From positions 1-13,654 of the forward strand of contig JAZSRC010000002.1 in NCBI GenBank assembly GCA_045538305.1: DNA of 13,654 bases, read 5' to 3'. This stretch comes from SFHK01 sp045538305. GTDB lineage: Bacteria > Bacillota > Clostridia > Christensenellales > Aristaeellaceae. This document shows, in pieces, positions 7,353-12,049 of this stretch; the stretch's first letter is position 1; each line of letters begins with the position of its first letter. Both the position numbers and the translations under genes were made by a program. The notes under the pieces are model-generated. The model saw nothing but the letters and a program-made list of their open reading frames with translations. It did no database searches and had not been told where the DNA came from.

Positions 7353-8653
7353 CGATAGCAAGTGCCTTCACAACCTTCTGCGAAGCAATTCTTCTAAGCA
7401 ACCTCGATCAAATGAAAACCACTGTCGGCGAGATTGCTAAGAAGCTCAATGCAAATTATTACGGCCTTACTTCAGACAGCACAACCCACATGTATATTGT
7501 GGGGTCAGTAGGCCGAAATACAGCGGTAAAAAATGCCAGTGATCTGGATATTATTTTCGATCTTCCAAGCAGCGTATATACGCGATTCGATAATTACGAA
7601 GGCAACGGACAATCAGCGCTCTTGCAGGAAATCAAAAATGTTCTGCTTGAGCGTTATCCAAACACTCAGATGCGCGGAGATGGCCAAGTTGTTGTTATCG
7701 AATTCTCTGCATATACAGTAGAGCTTGTGCCCGGATTCAAACAGGCTGATGATCGATTCAAATATCCCGATACGCATAGCGGTGGCTCATGGAAGTACAC
7801 CGACCCGTTAAGCGAGCAAGACGAGTGTGCTGCGTGTGATACGCGCTCCAACAAAAATTACTACAATTTTTGCCATATCATTCGATGCCTGCGGAACAAA
7901 ATAGGATTCTCGATGGGTGGCCTGCTAATTGACACGCTGGTCTACAACCATTTCTCATCCAATGATGATTATAGCGAATCCGGCTATTCTGATTATCTGG
8001 AGATATTCAAATCGCTCTTGTCCTATCTGAAAGGGTTGAGCAAAGATCAGAAATACTGGTTTGCTGTGGGCAGCAATCAGCAGGTTACCAATACTGATGA
8101 TGGGGCGTGGATTGCAAAAATGCAGGACGCCTACGATTCTGTAAAAGATAAGACTGCCGATTCAGAGGATTTATGGCAGGTTCTTCGTGATCTGCTTGGC
8201 AAGGATTTTCCTGTCGAAACGAATGCTTCTGCATCGTTTAGTCGCATATACGCCTCGGCGGCTCCCGGGGAACAGTTTATCGACGAGATGTTCCCAGTGG
8301 ATATTCGCTACATGCTCAACATTGAATGTCGAGTTACTCAAGATGGATGGCGGCCTGCACTATTACGGGAAATGCTTCGTAGGGGGCAATGGCTTAGCCA
8401 TCACAAGAAGCTGGATTTCTATATTGCTGATACGGATTGTCCGCCTCCGTATTCAATATACTGGAAGGTCAGAAATGTTGGTGCAGAAGCTGTCCGGCGT
8501 AATATGATCCGTGGTGAGATCAAGAAAACGGATTCGACGCATCAGATTGAGCATACGAATTTCTATGGTTCGCATTTTGTAGAATGCTACTTGGTGAAAT
8601 ATGGAGTATGTATTGCGCGTGACAGAATTGACGTCCCAATCGATTGGCACTAA
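7349..8653 (+). CDS. CD-NTase (SMODS) with AGS-C-type sensor domain
   Basis: A 434-residue nucleotidyltransferase of the CD-NTase/SMODS superfamily, predicted to make a cyclic di- or trinucleotide signal upon phage infection. The catalytic core shows IVGSVGRNTAV...SDLDIIFDL: Gly52-Ser53, metal-binding Asp65 and Asp67, and a probable third acid Glu125 in YTVELVPGF. Residues about 130-300 form the helical C-lobe. The C-terminal part (about 310-432; LDFYI...PPYSIYWKVRNVGAEA...RGEI...HTNFYGSHFVECYLVKYGVCIARDRI) matches the AGS-C domain, a predicted sensor attached to SMODS and nucleotide-cyclase enzymes. No ubiquitin-like Cap2/Cap3 or HORMA/TRIP13 genes accompany it, so this would be a minimal type I CBASS. 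Codons are more A/T-rich than in the phage late genes. The cyclic nucleotide product cannot be told from sequence. Confidence 0.87.
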   Translation: MTIASAFTTFCEAILLSNLDQMKTTVGEIAKKLNANYYGLTSDSTTHMYIVGSVGRNTAVKNASDLDIIFDLPSSVYTRFDNYEGNGQSALLQEIKNVLLERYPNTQMRGDGQVVVIEFSAYTVELVPGFKQADDRFKYPDTHSGGSWKYTDPLSEQDECAACDTRSNKNYYNFCHIIRCLRNKIGFSMGGLLIDTLVYNHFSSNDDYSESGYSDYLEIFKSLLSYLKGLSKDQKYWFAVGSNQQVTNTDDGAWIAKMQDAYDSVKDKTADSEDLWQVLRDLLGKDFPVETNASASFSRIYASAAPGEQFIDEMFPVDIRYMLNIECRVTQDGWRPALLREMLRRGQWLSHHKKLDFYIADTDCPPPYSIYWKVRNVGAEAVRRNMIRGEIKKTDSTHQIEHTNFYGSHFVECYLVKYGVCIARDRIDVPIDWH

Positions 8654-8663
8654 CGATTTCGTC

Positions 8664-8691
8664 AGGCCGCCTAAAATGGCGGTCTTTTTTT
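8664..8691 (+). terminator. Terminator after CD-NTase gene
   Basis: An 8-bp stem (AGGCCGCC with GGCGGTCT, one G-U pair, 6-nt loop) followed by a T-run, 10 nt after the stop codon. It closes the two-gene defence transcript. Confidence 0.9.
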
Positions 8692-8695
8692 GTAT

Positions 8696-8724
8696 TTGAC
8701 AATTTTTGTATAGCGTGATATAAT
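8696..8724 (+). promoter_or_regulatory. Consensus promoter facing the tRNA fragment
   Basis: Perfect TTGACA (8696-8701), 17-nt spacer and perfect TATAAT (8719-8724), plus TG for an extended -10. No normal gene follows: transcription would start near 8731 and run into the truncated tRNA-Val and its terminator. The -10 region GTGATATAAT is identical to that of the defence promoter at 6721-6730. In a circular form of the element this promoter would instead read across the att core into the element's left end. Confidence 0.8.
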
Positions 8725-8808
8725 CCATCTATCGGATTGAGATGAACTTGATCCGATTAGGAAGTGTAATATACGGTATAAACCGTTATGTACTCGAACC
8801 ACTATGGT

Positions 8809-8861
8809 AGAGCACATCGTTCACATCGATGGGGTCACTGGTTCGAGTCCAGTAAGCACCA
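8809..8861 (+). repeat. tRNA-Val(CAC) 3' fragment, attachment scar 1
   Basis: The 53 bp hold the end of the D arm (GAGC), anticodon stem CATCG/CGATG with loop TTCACAT (anticodon CAC), a 5-nt variable loop, T arm ACTGG-TTCGAGT-CCAGT and acceptor half AAGCACC plus A. The required 5' acceptor strand (GGTGCTT) is missing upstream, so this is not a whole tRNA. Here the next bases complete CCA. It is identical to 9809-9861. This is the classic right attachment site left when an element integrates into the 3' end of a tRNA gene. Confidence 0.88.
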
Positions 8862-8866
8862 CCACA

Positions 8867-8897
8867 AATCCTCAATTCGAAGATTGAGGATTTTTTT
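8867..8897 (+). terminator. Terminator behind tRNA-Val scar 1
   Basis: A 10-bp stem (AATCCTCAAT with ATTGAGGATT, 6-nt loop) running into seven T residues, directly after the encoded CCA. It would end transcription of the tRNA or the chimeric RNA. Confidence 0.9.
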
Positions 8898-8925
8898 ATA
8901 TATCCAATACATGGGAAACTATTTT

Positions 8926-8954
8926 TTGAGAGTAGCAGATATGTTCAGTATAAT
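8926..8954 (+). promoter_or_regulatory. Promoter of the orphan gene
   Basis: TTGAGA (8926-8931), 17-nt spacer, TATAAT (8949-8954), about 60 nt before the GTG start of the only gene in the 1-kb element. The sequence around it is strongly A/T-rich. Confidence 0.75.
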
Positions 8955-9017
8955 AATAGTAAAGAAATAACGGTTGGATTGAAGCTCGTTTTCCGGCGAA
9001 TGAAGGGGATGAACAGA

Positions 9018-9773
9018 GTGGCTTTTTTTGATTTTCTCAAACGGAGAAAGAAAGCAAAGACAGAAGTCGAAATGCCTTCCGGCGAGAGCAAGGCAGCTCC
9101 GCAAGAGATGACCGATGCAACCTTTGCCGCCATATTTGAACCGGAATTGGCAGGGAGGCTCAAACGCATAGGCGAGCTTTCAGAGAAATACCATTTTGGG
9201 CAGGAACCAATAACCTATGCGAAAGCGGCTTTCGTCGGGAAGAAAGGCGCTTCGGAAGCTGCGCCGCCTGAAACGTGCAGGGAACAGTCAGCGCCGAAAA
9301 CATCCCCCGAATCAGTCGCGATGCCTGAACCAGACACGGCTCCCGAACCCGCATCCCTCGAAAAGCCAGATGTATATGCTTATTATACAAAGGAAGAGGA
9401 TGTACCTGCTTATTATACAAAGATAGTTGAGATGTTTGCTGACGAACTGCTGAAAGCAGGTTATACGGAGCCGACATATCACAAGACCGTATATCGTCGA
9501 CACGAAGATGGTCCGTCTACGTTTGTAACGGAGTTTTACGATGAACATGGAACCAAGCGGAAAGAGTATATATACAGCTATCACCATGTTCTGGAACGGT
9601 TGACTGCATGGGACGAAAAGGGCGTCTATGTAGGGAGTATGGTCACCACAGTCGCCCGCAAAATACCGGCGTTTTACATAAGCATGTACACATGCGGAGA
9701 TAATAACCAGGCGAAGAGAGAATCGTACGTCCTGTCAGTTATTGATCTGAGCATCACGCCATACACAGACTGA
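9018..9773 (+). CDS. Orphan protein of the mini-element
   Basis: A 251-residue protein I do not recognise. GTG 9018 is chosen because AAGGGG (9003-9008) lies 9 nt upstream; earlier in-frame starts (TTG 8979, ATG 9000, ATG 9009) lack a placed ribosome site. It begins AFFDFLKRRKKAK, an aromatic and basic segment that might touch membrane or nucleic acid. A helical acidic part to about residue 70 follows, then a Pro/Glu/Ser-rich linker (about 80-115), then a probable globular domain from residue 118 on (AYYTKIVEMFADELLKAGY...VYRRHEDGPSTFVTEFYDEHG...YIYSYHHVLERLTAWDEKG). AYYTK occurs twice through a 30-bp tandem duplication. No signal peptide or long membrane helix is seen. As the sole cargo of a tRNA-inserted element it could be a defence, immunity or maintenance gene, but nothing in the sequence proves this. 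Confidence 0.75.
   Translation: MAFFDFLKRRKKAKTEVEMPSGESKAAPQEMTDATFAAIFEPELAGRLKRIGELSEKYHFGQEPITYAKAAFVGKKGASEAAPPETCREQSAPKTSPESVAMPEPDTAPEPASLEKPDVYAYYTKEEDVPAYYTKIVEMFADELLKAGYTEPTYHKTVYRRHEDGPSTFVTEFYDEHGTKRKEYIYSYHHVLERLTAWDEKGVYVGSMVTTVARKIPAFYISMYTCGDNNQAKRESYVLSVIDLSITPYTD
9369..9422 (+). repeat. 30-bp in-frame tandem duplication
   Basis: GATGTA plus TGCTTATTATACAAAG occurs at 9369-9392 and again at 9399-9422 with a 30-bp period; only two bases between them differ. It duplicates ten residues containing AYYTK in the orphan protein without breaking the frame. Confidence 0.85.
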
Positions 9774-9808
9774 CAGAAGGAAAACATATGTACATCGCTC
9801 ACCATGTC

Positions 9809-9861
9809 AGAGCACATCGTTCACATCGATGGGGTCACTGGTTCGAGTCCAGTAAGCACCA
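9809..9861 (+). repeat. tRNA-Val(CAC) 3' fragment, attachment scar 2
   Basis: Identical over 53 bp to 8809-8861. It is followed by TCCC rather than CCA. The upstream sequence happens to offer a D-stem-like pair (GCTC at 9797-9800 with GAGC), but no GGTGCTT acceptor strand, so it is again a 3' fragment. It marks the junction between the mini-element and host chromosome, with the presumed original tRNA-Val terminator behind it. Confidence 0.87.
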
Positions 9862-9874
9862 TCCCATATCAAAG

Positions 9875-9910
9875 CAAAGGGGCTGTTGCACAACAGCCCC
9901 TTTGTTTTTT
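9875..9910 (+). terminator. Strong terminator, likely of native tRNA-Val
   Basis: A near-perfect palindrome of two 14-base arms (CAAAGGGGCTGTTG at 9875-9888, CAACAGCCCCTTTG at 9891-9904) followed by TTTTTT. It stands 13 nt after the second tRNA fragment and so probably terminated the original tRNA-Val gene before insertions separated them. Confidence 0.92.
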
Positions 9911-9920
9911 GTTACTAACC

Positions 9921-9949
9921 TTGCATATTGAAGACAATCGGTGTATCAT
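9921..9949 (+). promoter_or_regulatory. Promoter of the HAD gene
   Basis: TTGCAT (9921-9926), 17-nt spacer, TATCAT (9944-9949), directly after the terminator and 36 nt before the HAD start codon. Confidence 0.65.
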
Positions 9950-9985
9950 GAAAATATAGAAATTATCCTGAAAGGACGAAAACCA

Positions 9986-10693
9986 ATGCCTGTTACAACC
10001 GTTTTATTCGATCTGGACGGCACACTTCTGCCCATGGATCAGGATGTGTTTGTCAAAGCGTATTTTGGCAGGATCGCTGTAAAACTTGCCCCACAAGGCT
10101 ATGATCCCAAAAAGCTGGTGGAAACCATTTGGCGTGGCACTGCTTGCATGATCAATAACGATGGAAGCAAAACCAATGAAGAAGCTTTCTGGGCATTGGC
10201 GGTAGCTGTATATGGAGATCAGATTCTGAAAGACAAGCATTTCTTTGATGAGTTTTATGAAACTGAGTTTGATCAGATCAAGGCAGTATGCGGCTTTCAT
10301 CCGGCTGCAGCCGAAATCGTACGCTATTTGAAAGGAAAGGGGCTGCGCGTTGCATTGGCGACCAACCCTATTTTCCCAGCCAGAGCTACTCAATGGCGTA
10401 TTCAGTGGGCCGGTCTCAAGCCGGAAGAGTTTGAGCTTTTCACTACGTACGAAAATTCCAAATACTGCAAGCCAAATATCGATTACTACCGGAGTATCCT
10501 GAAACAATTGGATGTGAAAGCAGAAGAATGCCTCATGGTGGGTAACGACGTACAGGAAGATATGGTTGCAGAACAGTTGGGGATGAAGGTATTTCTTTTG
10601 ACAGATTGTCTGATCAATAAATCCAATACGGATATTTCTAAGTATCCTAACGGCAGTTTTGACTGCTTAAAACGTTTTGTTTCCGCCCTATAG
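9986..10693 (+). CDS. HAD family hydrolase (phosphatase)
   Basis: A 235-residue cytosolic haloacid dehalogenase-like hydrolase, most likely a small-molecule phosphatase. Motif I FDLDGTLLP supplies nucleophile Asp9 and acid Asp11; motif II lies in VALATNPIF (about residues 123-131); the conserved Lys is in NSKYCKPN (about 162); motif IV is MVGNDVQEDM (about 186-195) with its two Asp. The helical insert after motif I is a C1-type cap. Length fits the family. The open frame extends back to 9941, but ATG 9986 has AAAGGA 9 nt upstream and starts right at the conserved strand. The substrate cannot be named. It has its own promoter and looks like a chromosomal gene flanking the tRNA site. Confidence 0.9.
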   Translation: MPVTTVLFDLDGTLLPMDQDVFVKAYFGRIAVKLAPQGYDPKKLVETIWRGTACMINNDGSKTNEEAFWALAVAVYGDQILKDKHFFDEFYETEFDQIKAVCGFHPAAAEIVRYLKGKGLRVALATNPIFPARATQWRIQWAGLKPEEFELFTTYENSKYCKPNIDYYRSILKQLDVKAEECLMVGNDVQEDMVAEQLGMKVFLLTDCLINKSNTDISKYPNGSFDCLKRFVSAL

Positions 10694-10802
10694 TTTTTTA
10701 GCGATTGCAGCGCCGCTTTTGCAGCGTCTTTTTATTGAAGCGCATTCTTGGCATTTACTTCCTTTGCACAATAAAAGCGAAGGCTTACAGGCATTAAAAG
10801 AT

Positions 10803-10852
10803 GTTGACATATCAACCTATCAGGTGTATAATTCACAAGTTGATATCTCAAC
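10803..10852 (+). promoter_or_regulatory. MarR gene promoter with twin operators
   Basis: A perfect promoter, TTGACA (10804-10809), 17-nt spacer, TATAAT (10827-10832), is bracketed by two 14-bp palindromes of the form GTTGA-N4-TCAAC at 10803-10816 and 10839-10852, 36 bp apart. One covers the -35 box and the other the start-site region. TTGA-type palindromes are typical MarR operators, so this is almost certainly autoregulation of the downstream gene. Confidence 0.88.
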
Positions 10853-10874
10853 GTCTTTGCAAGGGAGGTATTCT

Positions 10875-11330
10875 ATGCTGAATCGATTCGCTCGGTTCTC
10901 TCTGGCGATTGCCGAGATTGACCGGTGCTGGCATAAGCTGGCTGCAGATGAAATGGCCAGATATGAATTGAACAGTCCCCATGCCGTCTATTTAAACGTC
11001 TTATACCAGTATCCTGAAGGAATCACCGCAGCCAGATTGGGCGAACTGTGCTCAAAAAACAAAGCCGATGTATCCCGGATGGTGTCCATTCTGGAAAAGA
11101 AAGGCCTGGTCAGAAAGGAAGGCAATGGCGACAATCGCTATCGAGCCAAGCTGCTTTTGACCGAAACGGGATGGCAGGCGGCAGAGCATGCCCGCAAACG
11201 AGCAGCAGTTGCTGTAGAACTAGCAGGAGCCGGACTTTCTGAAGAAACAAGAGATCTCTTTTACAGTGCACTTGAGCAGATAACAGCAAATCTGCAAAAG
11301 CTGAGCAAAGAAGGCCTCCCCCCGCAATGA
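10875..11330 (+). CDS. MarR family transcriptional regulator
   Basis: A 151-residue DNA-binding repressor of usual MarR length. The winged helix is visible at about residues 35-105: a helix with HAVYLNVLYQYPEGITAARLGELC, the recognition segment KNKADVSRMVSILEKKGLVRKE, and a wing with NRYRAKLLLTETG. Helices at both ends would form the dimer interface. ATG 10875 with GGGAGG at 10863-10868 is preferred to the longer frame from 10677, which would run through the promoter. Two matching operators on its promoter argue for autorepression. Its other targets are unknown; the genes it once regulated may include the broken ones downstream. Confidence 0.92.
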   Translation: MLNRFARFSLAIAEIDRCWHKLAADEMARYELNSPHAVYLNVLYQYPEGITAARLGELCSKNKADVSRMVSILEKKGLVRKEGNGDNRYRAKLLLTETGWQAAEHARKRAAVAVELAGAGLSEETRDLFYSALEQITANLQKLSKEGLPPQ

Positions 11331-11411
11331 ACCCCTTCCCCATCCGCGCAGCGCGCTTTTCAGCAAACTCGATAATCTGAATAATTTATAATACATATGA
11401 GAAGGTGAGAC

Positions 11412-11603
11412 ATGATCATGAACGAGTATACCCCCATCTTTATTTCGCATGCCGAATGCGAGGATGATGCAAACCGCTTGGCAGACATATTGGACAAGCA
11501 ATATGGCGCAAAGGTAACTTTGATTACGGAAATCGGTCCGGTTATCGGTTCTCACTCCGGTCCGGGAACATTGGCAATTTTCTTTTTTGGTAAGCACAGA
11601 TAA
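11412..11603 (+). pseudogene. DegV C-terminal remnant
   Basis: Sixty-three codons match only the end of DegV family proteins, which bind fatty acids (about 280 residues). Recognisable are PIFISHAECEDDANRLADIL and the family's closing motif ITEIGPVIGSHSGPGTLAIFFF. The N-terminal three quarters are absent and the upstream frame is closed by a TGA at 11406. An AAGGTGA ribosome-like site precedes ATG 11412, so a short peptide might be translated, but it cannot be a working DegV. It is best read as a deletion remnant. Confidence 0.75.
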
Positions 11604-12049
11604 ATTTATGCTTTGCACTCCCGGTAACGGCAAGCGTCTGTCTGGTTGTAAGCACCATTGTAGTGCTGCTTAGATATCTGCAAAGAGGCAGACTATACAT
11701 TTAGGGGGGAATGATGATTGCACTGGGCGTAGTGATTGTGCTGATAGAATATCTGCTGACTGTCTCCTTCCACATAACGTTTGTGGGCTGGTCTGTCTAT
11801 CCGCTGATCGTATTTGCGTTATTAGGAGGGCTGTTGATATTTTGGGCGATTAACAGTTCCGCACGTGAAAAATGGAAAGAAAATTTTTTATTTAGTTCCC
11901 AATTTGCTTTTGTCAGGAACCTCTTATTTCAGATTCTGGTGATGAAATATGAAAAACACAGTAGCCATTGTAACCGGAGGAAGCTCCGGAATCGGTCTGT
12001 GCACAGCCTACGCTTTGCGAGATACCGGATGCACAGTGTACGAACTTAG
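11594..12049 (+). pseudogene. Broken multi-span membrane protein tail
   Basis: One frame encodes a membrane segment and basic loop (FALPVTASVCLVVSTIVVLL, then RYLQRGRLYI), meets an in-frame TAG at 11702-11704, and continues as GGMMIALGVVIVLIEYLLTV and GWSVYPLIVFALLGGLLIFW. The continuity across the stop suggests a nonsense mutation in a longer membrane protein, perhaps resembling the C-terminal part of DUF6320-like proteins (tentative). ATG 11711 after GGGGGGA could still yield a 112-residue two-helix protein. That frame overlaps the next gene by 101 nt, and after KENFLF the sequence no longer looks natural; a TGA in the +1 frame at 11940-11942 would give a normal end, hinting at a frameshift as well. 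An in-frame TAA at 11591 shows the N-terminal part is gone. Confidence 0.55.

Larger units (their letters stand above)
1..8861 (+). mobile_element. Right part of a prophage with defence cargo
   Basis: The run of tail spike, holin, endolysin, large serine recombinase and a CBASS-like pair, closed on the right by a 53-bp tRNA-Val 3' fragment, reads as the distal end of an integrated phage or phage-derived island. Structural, packaging and replication genes are outside the window to the left, as would be the intact tRNA-Val gene and the left attachment site. The right boundary is drawn at the end of the tRNA fragment. Whether the serine recombinase or an unseen tyrosine integrase mobilises the element is unclear, because long tRNA-end identity is typical of tyrosine integrases. 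Confidence 0.7.
8731..8897 (+). ncRNA. Candidate chimeric RNA with tRNA-Val 3' half
   Basis: Predicted transcript between the consensus promoter and the terminator at 8867-8897, about 165 nt. It begins with an inverted repeat (ATCGGAT 8731-8737, ATCCGAT 8751-8757), then a smaller hairpin (ACGGT 8773-8777, ACCGT 8782-8786), then the 3' half of tRNA-Val(CAC) with intact anticodon and T arms and an encoded CCA. The segment ACTCGAACCA (8792-8801) is perfectly complementary to the T-arm segment at 8839-8848, so the RNA could refold. A 22-codon frame (8742-8810) and a 60-codon frame (8788-8970) also lie here without convincing ribosome sites. Existence as an RNA is inference from promoter and terminator. 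Confidence 0.35.
8862..9861 (+). mobile_element. 1-kb mini-element between two tRNA-Val scars
   Basis: The interval between the two 53-bp repeats is exactly 1000 bp counted repeat start to repeat start. It contains a terminator, one promoter, one gene (9018-9773) and no recombinase. It reads as a second element stacked at the same tRNA-Val gene, either a decayed remnant or a minimal element moved by an integrase supplied in trans. The 22 bp upstream of both repeats are also related in register (TATGTAC in both), suggesting related element ends. Confidence 0.6.

Noticed and set aside
8809..8864. Complete tRNA-Val gene
   Set aside because: The 5' acceptor strand GGTGCTT and the first half of the D arm are absent upstream, so only a 3' fragment is present.
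8788..8970. 60-codon open frame running through tRNA scar 1
   Set aside because: No ribosome site, it crosses a strong terminator, and most of it is tRNA sequence; kept only as an observation paired with the second copy.
9378..9422. Possible CRISPR-like or cassette repeat
   Set aside because: Only two copies, within one reading frame and with a 30-bp period; a simple tandem duplication. No CRISPR array is seen in the window.
8809..9861. Integron-style gene cassette with attC sites
   Set aside because: The repeats are recognisable tRNA 3' halves with anticodon and T arms, not attC hairpins, and no integron integrase is visible.
10700..10735. Terminator after the HAD gene
   Set aside because: The GCAGCG motifs there are direct, not inverted, repeats; no convincing stem precedes the T-run.
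11642..11658. A third tRNA-Val-like match (CTGGTT then GTAAGCACCAT)
   Set aside because: It matches the att repeat only with an 8-nt gap, lacks the anticodon arm, and lies in the frame of the membrane-protein remnant where it encodes a plausible helix segment; probably chance.
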